NCBI GenBank assembly: GCA_003022485.1
Contig: PXTS01000036.1
Location: 1 to 57,392 of the forward strand
Direction: 5' to 3'
Source: Bacteroidetes bacterium QS_8_68_28
Lineage (GTDB): Bacteria; Bacteroidota; Rhodothermia; Rhodothermales; Salinibacteraceae
Length of the DNA stretch: 57,392 nucleotides
The first letter of the stretch is position 1. Each line of letters starts with the position of its first letter. The notes under the pieces were generated by a model. It did no database searches. It was not told the origin of the DNA and saw only the letters and a program-made list of their open reading frames with translations. The translations under genes were made by a program, and so were the position numbers. Positions 15,740 through 24,060 of the stretch are shown in pieces.

Positions 15740-16546
15740 ATGGCCACGCTCCTCCGCCGAAAAACGCGCGGCCCCACGACCACGCTCACTTTCGCCCGCC
15801 CGGACAAGCGCAACGCCCTGAACGCCGCCCTCGTCGGCGAGCTGCGGGGGGCGCTGAGGAAAGCCGCCGAGGACGACACCGTGCGCACGGTCGTCCTTAC
15901 CGGGGCGGGCAGCGTCTTCAGCGCGGGGGCGGACCTCGCCTCGCTGGAAGCCCTGCAAGAGGCCTCTCCAGAAGAAAACCTGCACGATTCGGAGCACCTG
16001 GCGGGACTCTTCGAGGAAATCTACCGCCACCCGAAGCCGGTGATCGCCAAAGTGAACGGCCACGCCATCGGCGGCGGGGCGGGGCTGACAGCCGTGTGCG
16101 ACTTCGCCTACGTGGCCGAGGGGGCGAAGATCGGCTTTACGGAGGTGCGTATCGGGTTCGTGCCTGCCATCGTGATGGTCTTCGTGCGGCGCAAGCTGGG
16201 AGAAACTGCCGCGCGCGACCTGCTGTTGCGCGGGCGGCTGCTTCCGGGCGAGGAGGCGGCCGAGATCGGCCTCGTGGCCCGTGCGTGGCCGGAGGACGAA
16301 CTGGACGGGGCGGTGGAGGACTTGACCCGCGAGCTCGCGCGTGAGACCAGCCCGGCGGCGCTGCGCCTGACCAAAGAAGCCCTTGCGCAGACGGGCGGCA
16401 TGGGGCTCTCCGAGGCGCTCTCGTACGCCACGCGCCTCAACGCGATGGCGCGCGCGACCGACGACTGCCAGGCCGGCATCGCCGCCTTTCTCGAAAAGCG
16501 CGACCCCCCGTGGAAGGAGGACGGCGGGCGCTCCACGAGCCCTTGA
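15740..16546 (+). CDS. enoyl-CoA hydratase/isomerase family protein
   Basis: This is a 268-residue crotonase-fold enzyme acting on acyl-CoA thioesters. The oxyanion-hole segments are FSAGADLASL (60-69) and GHAIGGGAGLTAVCDF (107-122), and a catalytic Glu135 is in GFTEVRIGFVPAIV. The FTEVRIGFVPA form is like methylglutaconyl-CoA hydratases (leucine breakdown) and related hydratases, but the substrate cannot be fixed. The protein ends in a short low-complexity tail (KEDGGRSTSP) whose DNA is part of a tandem duplication. It stands alone, 255 bp after the TerB-like gene and before aconitase. Confidence 0.85.
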   Translation: MATLLRRKTRGPTTTLTFARPDKRNALNAALVGELRGALRKAAEDDTVRTVVLTGAGSVFSAGADLASLEALQEASPEENLHDSEHLAGLFEEIYRHPKPVIAKVNGHAIGGGAGLTAVCDFAYVAEGAKIGFTEVRIGFVPAIVMVFVRRKLGETAARDLLLRGRLLPGEEAAEIGLVARAWPEDELDGAVEDLTRELARETSPAALRLTKEALAQTGGMGLSEALSYATRLNAMARATDDCQAGIAAFLEKRDPPWKEDGGRSTSP

Positions 16547-16657
16547 TCGCGCTCCACGAGCCCTTCTTCGTTCAGGGCGCTTCGCTCACAGCGCGGTAGA
16601 CGGCGGAGTTTCAGAAGGTCGACGTAGACCCTTTGAAAGGGTAGACCCTTCGAAAGA
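16528..16657 (+). repeat. two tandem duplications at the hydratase 3' end
   Basis: GCGCTCCACGAGCCCTT occurs at 16528-16544 and 16549-16565 (period 21) and touches the hydratase stop codon. GTAGACCCTTTGAAAGG (16624-16640) and GTAGACCCTTCGAAAGA (16641-16657) form a second tandem pair with two mismatches. Confidence 0.8.
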
Positions 16658-16879
16658 CAGCCGTCTTTGGTCTGTGGTTTGCCGTCCACGGTGTCTTCCC
16701 AAGATCAAAACAGTCTGCGGGGGGTGGTAAGAAACAGCGGCGGGGGCTGGATGTAGGGGCCATCCTGACTTGCCGCGTTGCCTTTCCGGCAAAATGAGCA
16801 GCCAGGACGACTCCGTTCCCCCCTGTAGTTTCCGACTCGCAAACCGACCCGCATCCTCGCAAACCGACCCGCATCCGCC
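16658..16879. other. aconitase leader region
   Basis: This is the second part of the 333-bp hydratase-aconitase spacer. It holds no gene that I can support. It ends with two perfect adjacent copies of a 20-bp sequence directly before the aconitase ATG. Confidence 0.4.
16836..16875 (+). repeat. perfect 20-bp tandem duplication directly before the aconitase start
   Basis: CTCGCAAACCGACCCGCATC is repeated exactly at 16836-16855 and 16856-16875. The aconitase ATG is only 4 bp further on (16880). Confidence 0.92.
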
Positions 16880-18922
16880 ATGGGCCAGAACGTCGCACAG
16901 AAGCTCATCGACAGTCACCTCGTAGACGGCACGATGGAGCCGGGCGAGGAAATTAGCCTGACGATGGACCAGACCCTCACCCAAGACGCCACCGGCACGA
17001 TGGTGATGCTGGAGTTCGAGGCGATGGGCATCGACAACGTCAAGACCGACCTCTCGGCGCAGTACGTGGACCACAACCTCATCCAGTCGGACTTCAAAAA
17101 CCCCGACGACCACCTCTTTCTGCGCAGCGCGTGCAAGAAGTTCGGCGTCTTCTACAGCCGCCCCGGCAACGGCGTGAGCCATCCGGTGCATCAGGAGCGC
17201 TTTGGCGAGCCGGGCAAGACCTTGATCGGCAGCGACAGCCATTCCCCGGCGGCGGGCGCCATCGGGATGCTCGCCATCGGGGCGGGCGGCCTCGACGTGG
17301 CGATGGCGATGGCCGGCAAGCCCTACACGATCAAGGCGCCGGAGGTCTGGGGCGTCGAATTGACCGGCGAGCTGCCCGACTGGGTCAGCGCGAAGGACGT
17401 GATCCTCACGATGCTCCACCACCACGGTGTGGACGGCGGCCTCGGGCGCATCATTGAGTATCACGGCCCGGGTCTCGACGACCTGAGCTGCATGGACCGC
17501 CACGTCATCGCCAACATGGGCACCGAGTTGGGGGCCACCAGCACCGTCTTCCCCGCCGACGACGAGGTGCGCCGCTTCCTCAAAAGCCAGGGGCGCGAGG
17601 ACGCCTTCACCGAGATCAAGGCCGACGAGGACGCCGAGTACGACTATACCGAGCAGATCGACCTCTCCGAACTGGTCCCGATGATCGCCAAGCCCAGCAG
17701 TCCCGGCAACGTGGTGCCGGTGCGTGAGGTCGAAGGCAAGGAGATTTATCAGAGCTACGTCGGTTCCTCGGCCAACCCCGGCTACCGCGACTTCGCCATC
17801 GCGGCGGAGATCGTGGACGGCTATCAAGTGCACGACCGCGTCAGCTTCGACGTCAACCCCACGAGCCGGCAGATCTTGGAGAACCTGATGAACGAAGGGC
17901 ACCTCCAGATGCTCACCCGCGCGGGCGGTCGCATTCACCAGGCCGGCTGCAACGGTTGCATCGGGATGGGACAGGCGCCGGCGACCGGGCAGATCAGCCT
18001 GCGCACGGTGCCGCGCAACTTCGCGGGCCGCTCCGGCACGAAGGAAGATGCGGTCTACCTCGTCAGTCCCGAGACGGCCGCCGCCAGCGCGCTGACGGGC
18101 AAGATCACCGACCCGCGCGACCTGGCCGACGAGCCGTACCAGATGAGCTACCCCTCGGTCAGTGAGCCGGACGAGCTGTCGATCAACACCAGCCAGATGG
18201 TGCCGCCGCCGGGGCGCGAGATGCCCGGCATGACCGAGGACCAGGTCGTCGGCGACGGGCACATCGACGGCGAGCCGGGCATCGGCGCGGCCGACGCGCA
18301 GGGCGAGGTTGAGCTCGAAAAAGGGCCCAACGTCGTGAGCCTGCCCAATTTCGAGGGCCTGCCCGACACGCTCGAAGGGCCGGTCCTGCTCAAGGTCGGC
18401 GACGACATTTCGACCGACCACATCATGCCGGCGGGGTCGAGCATTCTGCCGTATCGCTCGAACATCCCGGAGATCTCGAAATTCGTCTACTACCAGGTGG
18501 ACGAAGACTTCTACGACCGAGCGATGGAGCACCAAGACGAGGGCTTCTTTATCGTCGGCGGCGCAAACTACGGGCAGGGCTCCAGCCGCGAGCACGCCGC
18601 GATTGCGCCGCGCTACTTGGGCCTGCGCGCCGTGGTGGCCAAGAGCTTCGCGCGAATCCACCGGCAGAACTGCGCGAACTTCGGCATTCTGCCGCTCATC
18701 TTCGCCGACGAGCGCGACTACGACGACATCGACCAGGAGGACACGCTGAAGCTGGAAAACCTCCAGGAAGGCATCCGCGACGAGCGCCAGCGCGTGACCC
18801 TGCGCAACGAGACGAAAGGCCAGACCTACGAGCTGACGCACACGCTCAGCCCGCGCGAGGTCGAGATGGTGCTGGAAGGTAGCCAGATCAGCGTAGTGAA
18901 GAAGGAGTTTGCCGACGCCTGA
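16880..18922 (+). CDS. aconitate hydratase (Aquifex-like short type)
   Basis: The 680-residue enzyme interconverts citrate and isocitrate in the TCA cycle. The order is a large aconitase domain (1-440) followed by a swivel domain (about 500-640) with DDISTDHIMPAG and GGANYGQGSSREHAAIAPRYLG. Two Fe-S ligands are seen as CNGC (357 and 360) in QAGCNGCIGMGQAPATG. The third ligand position, Cys in the canonical GSCTN, is Ser297 here (GSSAN). I believe the shorter Aquifex-type aconitase group shows the same replacement, but this is from memory. It is about 200 residues shorter than E. coli AcnA/AcnB. A homoaconitase-like activity is less likely. Confidence 0.88.
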   Translation: MGQNVAQKLIDSHLVDGTMEPGEEISLTMDQTLTQDATGTMVMLEFEAMGIDNVKTDLSAQYVDHNLIQSDFKNPDDHLFLRSACKKFGVFYSRPGNGVSHPVHQERFGEPGKTLIGSDSHSPAAGAIGMLAIGAGGLDVAMAMAGKPYTIKAPEVWGVELTGELPDWVSAKDVILTMLHHHGVDGGLGRIIEYHGPGLDDLSCMDRHVIANMGTELGATSTVFPADDEVRRFLKSQGREDAFTEIKADEDAEYDYTEQIDLSELVPMIAKPSSPGNVVPVREVEGKEIYQSYVGSSANPGYRDFAIAAEIVDGYQVHDRVSFDVNPTSRQILENLMNEGHLQMLTRAGGRIHQAGCNGCIGMGQAPATGQISLRTVPRNFAGRSGTKEDAVYLVSPETAAASALTGKITDPRDLADEPYQMSYPSVSEPDELSINTSQMVPPPGREMPGMTEDQVVGDGHIDGEPGIGAADAQGEVELEKGPNVVSLPNFEGLPDTLEGPVLLKVGDDISTDHIMPAGSSILPYRSNIPEISKFVYYQVDEDFYDRAMEHQDEGFFIVGGANYGQGSSREHAAIAPRYLGLRAVVAKSFARIHRQNCANFGILPLIFADERDYDDIDQEDTLKLENLQEGIRDERQRVTLRNETKGQTYELTHTLSPREVEMVLEGSQISVVKKEFADA

Positions 18923-18955
18923 TTCCGCCGGGCGCACCTGATTCCGCCGGGCGCA
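18918..18955 (+). repeat. perfect 19-bp tandem duplication spanning the aconitase stop codon
   Basis: CCTGATTCCGCCGGGCGCA occurs at 18918-18936 and 18937-18955. The first copy contains the TGA stop of the aconitase gene. Confidence 0.9.
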
Positions 18956-19049
18956 CGTATGAGAGTCTCTTCAGCGGGAGGCAACGCCTTCGAGAACTGT
19001 CCGTAGCCAACGTCGCTCCAGAATCGCTTGCGCACGCTACGGTCCCGCT

Positions 19050-20183
19050 ATGACGTCTGCTCGCCTCGCCTTCTTCGCCGCCGCGCTTCTGCTCGCGGCG
19101 GGCTGCGCCGGCAGCGGGCCGGCCACGCGCCCCGCCGGAGACGAGCCACGTGCGGGCGCCGGCTTCGCGGTCTACGGCTACCACGTCTGGTGGATGCAAG
19201 AGGCGTGGCAGGACGTGCCGCTCGACAGGCTCTCGGAGGGCGGCGTCTTCTTTTTCGAGTTGCGCGCCGACACCGCCGGCGTGACCGACGCGCACGGCTG
19301 GCCGCAGCGCTGGGACGCCCTCCGCCGCGCCGCCGAGGACGCCGGCACCCCGCTCTACCCGACCGTCAGCGTGCAGGGCGCCGAGCGCTTCGAGCGCGTC
19401 TTCGCCGGCGTGGACTCGGCCCGTGCTGTCCGGGCCGACGCGCTGGCGGCGATGCGCATCGCCGACGCCGGGGGGCTGCATCTGGACGTGGAAGCTCACC
19501 GCAGCGTCTCTGAGGAGGCGCGCAGTGGCTTTACGCGGTTCGTGCGCGGCCTGCGCGCGGCGATGCCGCCCAGGGCGCGCCTGTCGCTCTTCGCCCCGGC
19601 CTTCGACCGGGCCGACGCCTTCGACGAGGCCGCCCTCGCCGAGCACGTAGACCGCCTGGTGGTGCAGGGGTACGACCTGCACGCGAGAGGCGGCGACGTC
19701 GCCGGCCCCGTCGCGCCGCTCACGGGCTGGGGCGGCACCAACTGGCGGGCCGTCCTCGCGCGTTACGACGACCTCGGCGTGCCGCGCGAGAAGCTCGTTT
19801 TCACGGTGCCGCTCTTTGGCTACGAATGGCCGACGCGCGGCCCCGAGCCGGGCGCGCGCACCACCGGGCCGGGCCGCTCGATCAGCTACGCGCCGATGGA
19901 CCCGGAGCGCCTGCCGAACCTGGACGTGTCGGCACTGGAGCGGGTCGAGCGTTACGGCAAAGAGCGCGACCCGCAGAGCCAGTCGCCGTACTACGTCTTC
20001 CAGACCGAGGGCGGCCAGTGGCGCCAGGGTTGGTTCGAGGACGCCCAGAGCCTGCGCGCGAAGTACCAGTTCGCAAGAGAGCACGGGCTGGCCGGGATCG
20101 CGCTCTTCCCGCTCGGCTACGACGACGGGCGGCTCTGGCCGGCGCTCTTTGAGCCGGAGGCGGCCGCCGGGGCGTCGCGCTAA
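19050..20183 (+). CDS. GH18-like lipoprotein
   Basis: The 377-residue product has a lipoprotein signal (ARLAFFAAALLLAAGC, Cys19) and a TIM-barrel domain resembling glycoside hydrolase family 18 of the YaaH/YdhD sort. Visible motifs are GLHLDVEAHR (142-151, DxE region, Glu148 the likely acid), VVQGYDLHARGGDVAGPVAPL, LVFTVPLFGYEW and a closing GLAGIALFPLGYDDGRLWPAL. Family members cleave peptidoglycan or chitin-like polymers. The classical DxxDxDxE is not complete, so activity is uncertain. It is likely anchored in the envelope. Its end overlaps the convergent fusion gene by 4 bp. Confidence 0.7.
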   Translation: MTSARLAFFAAALLLAAGCAGSGPATRPAGDEPRAGAGFAVYGYHVWWMQEAWQDVPLDRLSEGGVFFFELRADTAGVTDAHGWPQRWDALRRAAEDAGTPLYPTVSVQGAERFERVFAGVDSARAVRADALAAMRIADAGGLHLDVEAHRSVSEEARSGFTRFVRGLRAAMPPRARLSLFAPAFDRADAFDEAALAEHVDRLVVQGYDLHARGGDVAGPVAPLTGWGGTNWRAVLARYDDLGVPREKLVFTVPLFGYEWPTRGPEPGARTTGPGRSISYAPMDPERLPNLDVSALERVERYGKERDPQSQSPYYVFQTEGGQWRQGWFEDAQSLRAKYQFAREHGLAGIALFPLGYDDGRLWPALFEPEAAAGASR

Positions 20184-21376
20184 ACGTACGCGAGCAGGTG
20201 CCGCGTCAACGGGGGCACGAGCGCCCCCAGATCCGTCTGCCCGAGCGCGTGGCGCGTGCCCGGCACCACGGTCAGCCGCGCCTTCGGAAGGCGGCGGTGC
20301 AGCGTGAACGCGGCCTCCAGCGGGAAGAGGTCGTCCCGGTCGGCAGTGCTGACGAGGGTGGGGACCTCGACCGCTTCGGCCATCGCGCGCATCTCGTCGG
20401 TGCGGAGGGGGAGCGCACGCACGAAGCGCTCGGTGCGCGCAAAGAGCCCCGTCCAGTCGCGGTGCGCAGCCTCCAGCGCGGCGGCGGGACGCCCGCCGGA
20501 TTGCTCCTGGAGGGTGCGCACATCCAGGCGCACGGCCATCTGTTCGGCCTGCGTCTCGCTCCAGTCGATGCACGCCCCGTGCACGACGAGACGGGCCACG
20601 CGCTCGGGGTGGTGATGCGCGAGGCGGAGCGCCATGTTGCCGCCCATCGAGAAGCCAAAGACCGCCGCGCGCTCGATGCCGAAGTGGTCGAGGGTGGCAC
20701 GGACGCTCTCGGCGAAGAGAGTCGACGAAAAGTCGACGTTTTCAAAGAGATCCGACGCCCCGTGGCCGGGAAAGTCGAGCGCGACGACGCGAAAGTGCGG
20801 AGCCAGTCGGTGCGCCAGTCGGCGCGTTTCCCGCTCCGTGCAGCCGGCAGCTCCGTGCAGCAGCAAAAGCGGCGGGTTCGCTGCGCTCCCGAGGGTGTAG
20901 GCCGCCAGCGTACCATTGGCGCCGTCGTGCGCGAAGGGCACGCGCTCCGCCTCGGGTAGCGGGTCGGTGTGCTCGCACAGCTCGACGAGGACGCCGCCGG
21001 TATCCTCCGGGTGCAGAAAGACCACACGCTTGCCGCCCGCCCCGGGATGCGGTTCGTCGGAGAGCACGCGCAGGCCCTGCTCCTCCGCTCGCCACATGGC
21101 CGCCTCCGCGCTGGAGACGCGCAGGGCCAGGTGGTGCATCCCCGGGCCGCGCTTTTCGAGAAAGCGGGCTACCGCCGAATCGGGGGCGGTCGGCTCCACC
21201 AACTCCAGCGCGGGAGCCGGAGCGCCCGGCGCGGCGGCGGGCAGAACGTGCGCGGCTACGCCCTGCTCCGCGACGATTTCCGATTCGTAGCGCCGCCCCC
21301 CGACGAGCGCCGCCAGCAGGTCGGCGAGGGCGTTGGCGTCGTCGGCGGCGAGGCCGAGGTGGTCGAGCGAAAGCAT
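20180..21376 (-). CDS. methylmalonyl-CoA epimerase fused to an alpha/beta hydrolase
   Basis: The 398-residue product has two domains. Residues 1-135 are a VOC-fold methylmalonyl-CoA epimerase: LDHLGLA (His6), EQGV (Gln38), ELVEPTAPDSAVARFLEKRG (58-77), MHHLALRV (His81/82) and GGVLVELCE (Glu132), so all four metal ligands appear present. Residues about 150-398 are an alpha/beta hydrolase: LLLLHGAAG, DFPGHGASD, GFSMGGNMAL (Ser243), an Asp in TADRDDLFP (346-349) and His376 in GTRHAL. Epimerases normally stand alone at about 130-150 residues. The hydrolase may be a thioesterase or lactonase; this is unknown. Its start is divergent from the CDF gene. Confidence 0.8.
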   Translation of the reverse strand: MLSLDHLGLAADDANALADLLAALVGGRRYESEIVAEQGVAAHVLPAAAPGAPAPALELVEPTAPDSAVARFLEKRGPGMHHLALRVSSAEAAMWRAEEQGLRVLSDEPHPGAGGKRVVFLHPEDTGGVLVELCEHTDPLPEAERVPFAHDGANGTLAAYTLGSAANPPLLLLHGAAGCTERETRRLAHRLAPHFRVVALDFPGHGASDLFENVDFSSTLFAESVRATLDHFGIERAAVFGFSMGGNMALRLAHHHPERVARLVVHGACIDWSETQAEQMAVRLDVRTLQEQSGGRPAAALEAAHRDWTGLFARTERFVRALPLRTDEMRAMAEAVEVPTLVSTADRDDLFPLEAAFTLHRRLPKARLTVVPGTRHALGQTDLGALVPPLTRHLLAYV

Positions 21377-21430
21377 TTTGGTAGATGGGGAATGGGGGAT
21401 GATGGAATGGTAGATGGTAGATCGTAGATC
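21377..21430 (-). repeat. GTAGATGG/GTAGATCG-type repeats in the fusion-gene leader
   Basis: The plus strand reads GTAGATGGGGAATGGGGGATGATGGAATGGTAGATGGTAGATCGTAGATCG in short units. On the minus strand it becomes a C/T/A-rich leader directly before the fusion-gene ATG. The rest of the divergent spacer (21431-21535) holds nothing I recognise. Confidence 0.5.
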
Positions 21431-21535
21431 GTTTCCGAGAGCGGCGGCCGCGCCGCCGGGCGGTCTGCGCTCCACACCGGGGCACTCGGACACCGCCGCC
21501 CCGAACACCCCGCCGCGCCGAGGGTTGAACCTCCC

Positions 21536-22552
21536 GTGGACCGATCGACACACATAGCTTCCCGCCTGGGCCTGACCGACCCGCGCTACGTAGCGATGGC
21601 CGTCAGCGTGGCCGGGGCGCTTCTGGTGCTGGCCGGCAAGGTCGTCGCCTACGCGCTCACCGGCAGCGCGGCGATCCTGTCGGACGCCGGCGAGTCGGTC
21701 ACGCACGTCTTGGCGACCGGCTTCGCGGCCTTCAGCCTGTGGTACGCCGCCGAGCCGCCCGACCCCGGCCACCCCTACGGCCACGGCAAGATCGCCTACC
21801 TGGCCGCCGGCGCGCAGGGGGCGATGATCCTGCTGGCGGCGGGGGGCATCCTCTACGCGGCGGGGCGCTCGTTCATCGAAGGCCCCGCGTTGCGCGAGCT
21901 GGGCACCGGGCTCTTCATCACCGCCGGCGTGGCCGCGCTCAACGGGGCGCTGGGCTACTACCTCGTCCGCGTCGGGCGGCGCACCGGCAGCCTCGTCCTC
22001 GTGGCCAACGGTGAGGATGTAAGGACCGACATGTGGACCAGCGCGGGCGTGCTCACCGGCGTGGGGCTCGTGTGGTTCACCGGCGAGGCGTGGCTGGACC
22101 CGCTCGTGGCCACGGTCGTCGCGCTCAACATTCTCTGGACCGCCTACGGGCTTTTGCGCCGCGCGGTGGCGGGCCTCATGGAAAAGGCCCATCCCGGGAC
22201 GACCGAGCGCATCGTCGAGGTGCTGGACGAAGCCCTCGACGACGGCCGCATCGACGGCTTTCACCAGGTGCGCCACCGCCGCGTCGAGAACACGCTCTGG
22301 ATCGACTGCCACCTGCTTTTCCCCGACGCCATGCCCGTGGCCGAGGCCCATCGCCGTACCACGCATGTGGAAGAAGCCCTCGAAGCGCGCTTCCCCGACC
22401 GCGACGTGAACATCACCGCCCACCTCGAACCCGCCGCCCACGAGCGCGCCCACCCCGAAGGCCACCGCGAGCCGACCGATCCGCTGGGGGACCAGTGGAG
22501 GACGGGGACGTGGAAAAGCGGGAGAGCAGGGGAGCGGGGGAGAAGAACGTAA
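21536..22552 (+). CDS. cation diffusion facilitator (CDF) transporter
   Basis: The 338-residue metal/proton antiporter of the inner membrane has about six helices (20-210) and a cytosolic metal-binding C-terminal domain (about 215-305). Visible CDF features are SDAGESVTHVLATGFAA (49-65), DPGHPYGHGKIAYLAA (75-90) and ANGEDVRTDMWTSAGVL (about 156-172), where the Asp residues line the transport site. CDF proteins export Zn2+, Fe2+, Mn2+, Co2+ or Cd2+. The usual His in the second site is replaced by Glu/Asp, so specificity is open. The start is GTG 21536. The tail after about 310 is low complexity. Confidence 0.87.
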   Translation: MDRSTHIASRLGLTDPRYVAMAVSVAGALLVLAGKVVAYALTGSAAILSDAGESVTHVLATGFAAFSLWYAAEPPDPGHPYGHGKIAYLAAGAQGAMILLAAGGILYAAGRSFIEGPALRELGTGLFITAGVAALNGALGYYLVRVGRRTGSLVLVANGEDVRTDMWTSAGVLTGVGLVWFTGEAWLDPLVATVVALNILWTAYGLLRRAVAGLMEKAHPGTTERIVEVLDEALDDGRIDGFHQVRHRRVENTLWIDCHLLFPDAMPVAEAHRRTTHVEEALEARFPDRDVNITAHLEPAAHERAHPEGHREPTDPLGDQWRTGTWKSGRAGERGRRT

Positions 22553-22583
22553 ACCCGGATTTTTCAGAACCTACGACGTTGCC

Positions 22584-23942
22584 ATTTCCGACGCTGCCGT
22601 CCCGACCGAGCACTCCGCGCGCAGTCTGGCCGTAGATCGCCTGCTTCGCATCGAGCAGGGCGCGCGTCTCGACCGCGCCCGCCGCGATGGCGAAGCGACC
22701 GACGCCCGCGCCGAGCGCCAGGCGCGCGAGTACACTGCCGGCGTGACACGCCGGCGGCGGTGGCTCGACTTCCTGCTGGCCTCCAGCTACGACGACGATT
22801 ACGAAAAAATGGAGGCGCCGCTGCGGCAGATTCTGCGCGTCGGCGCCTACGATCTGCTTTTCCTCTCGACGCCGCCGCACGCCGCCGTTCACGAAGCAGT
22901 CGAGGCCGCCAAGCGGCGCGTGCGCCCCGGCGCAGGTGGTCTGGCCAACGCGCTCCTGCGCGGCCTCCAGCGCCGGCACAAGGAGGGCGCGCTCCCCCAG
23001 CCGGCCACCGGCAACGTGGCCGAAGACCTCGCCATTCGCCGCTCGCATCCCTCCTGGATGGTGCACCGCTGGGTCGAGCGCTTCGGCTGGGACGAGGCCG
23101 AGGCGCTCCTGAAGGCGCACAACCGACGCCCGGCCTACGGCCTGCGCCCCAACGGCTTGCGTGTAACGCCGGAGGCGTTCCGGGGCGAGTTGGACGAGCT
23201 GGGCGTAGACTGGCGCCCGTCGCCGTGGCTGGCGGACTTCGTGCGCGTGCGGCGCCTCCAGCCGGTCCTGCGCGCGGGGGAAGTGAAAAAAGGGCGCTAC
23301 GCCGTGCAGGACGAAAGCGCGGGGCTGGCCGTGCGTCTGCTCGCACCTCGGCCCGGCGAGACGATCCTCGACGGATGCGCCGCGCCGGGCGGAAAGACGG
23401 CCTATGCTGCCACCCTTATGCGTGGCGGGGGCCGGCTGCTCGCCTACGACCGCGACGAAGACCGCCTGGAGCGCGTCCGGGAGGCCGCTCGCGCGCAGGG
23501 CTTTTCCGACATGCTTGACGCTGAGGCGGCCGACCTGCGCGCCGTCGCCGCGCGAGAGAACCCGCCCTGCGCCGATGCGGTGCTGCTGGACGTTCCCTGC
23601 TCGGGGCTGGGCGTCCTCGCGCGGCGCGCGGACTTGCGCTGGCGCCGCCGGCCGGAAGACCTCGACGAGCGGGCCGCGCTCCAGGACGAACTCCTCGACG
23701 CCGCCGCGCGCCTCGTGCGGCCCGGCGGGCGGCTCATTTATTCCACCTGCACGACCGAGCCGGAAGAAAATGAAAAGCGCGTGAACGCCTTTCTGGAGCG
23801 CCACTCCGGTGACTTCCACCACCAGCCGGTCGCCCCGCCCTTTCCCGAGGCCGTCTGCACCCCGCGCGGCTACCTCGCCTCCTTCCCACACCGCCACGGT
23901 ACCGACGGGGCTTTCGCTGCCCGCCTGCGCCGCCGCGCTTGA
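22584..23942 (+). CDS. rsmB: 16S rRNA m5C967 methyltransferase RsmB
   Basis: The product has an N-terminal NusB-like RNA-binding domain (about 1-150) and a C-terminal SAM methyltransferase (about 200-450): DGCAAPGGKTAYAA, DVPCSGLGVLARRADLRW and YSTCTTEPEEN, with both catalytic-type cysteines of the NOL1/Sun family. The first ATG/GTG/TTG in frame is GTG 22743, but the same frame upstream already encodes the conserved N-terminus (ARSLAVDRLLRIEQGARLDR, from 22617), so the real start must lie upstream. ATT 22584 is the best candidate (MSDAAVPTEHS...). No ATG, GTG or TTG is in frame between the spacer and 22743. The CDS may alternatively be annotated from 22743. Confidence 0.85.
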   Translation: MSDAAVPTEHSARSLAVDRLLRIEQGARLDRARRDGEATDARAERQAREYTAGVTRRRRWLDFLLASSYDDDYEKMEAPLRQILRVGAYDLLFLSTPPHAAVHEAVEAAKRRVRPGAGGLANALLRGLQRRHKEGALPQPATGNVAEDLAIRRSHPSWMVHRWVERFGWDEAEALLKAHNRRPAYGLRPNGLRVTPEAFRGELDELGVDWRPSPWLADFVRVRRLQPVLRAGEVKKGRYAVQDESAGLAVRLLAPRPGETILDGCAAPGGKTAYAATLMRGGGRLLAYDRDEDRLERVREAARAQGFSDMLDAEAADLRAVAARENPPCADAVLLDVPCSGLGVLARRADLRWRRRPEDLDERAALQDELLDAAARLVRPGGRLIYSTCTTEPEENEKRVNAFLERHSGDFHHQPVAPPFPEAVCTPRGYLASFPHRHGTDGAFAARLRRRA

Positions 23943-24060
23943 TGGACCGCCGTCGAATCGCTTGCGCTTCGGCCCGGTTTTTCCCATGTTGCAACGGTCC
24001 CTTTCTGGCGGGGCCGCCGTCCGTCCCCGCCGCGCTGTCGCTTCACGCCGCCCTCGTCTC

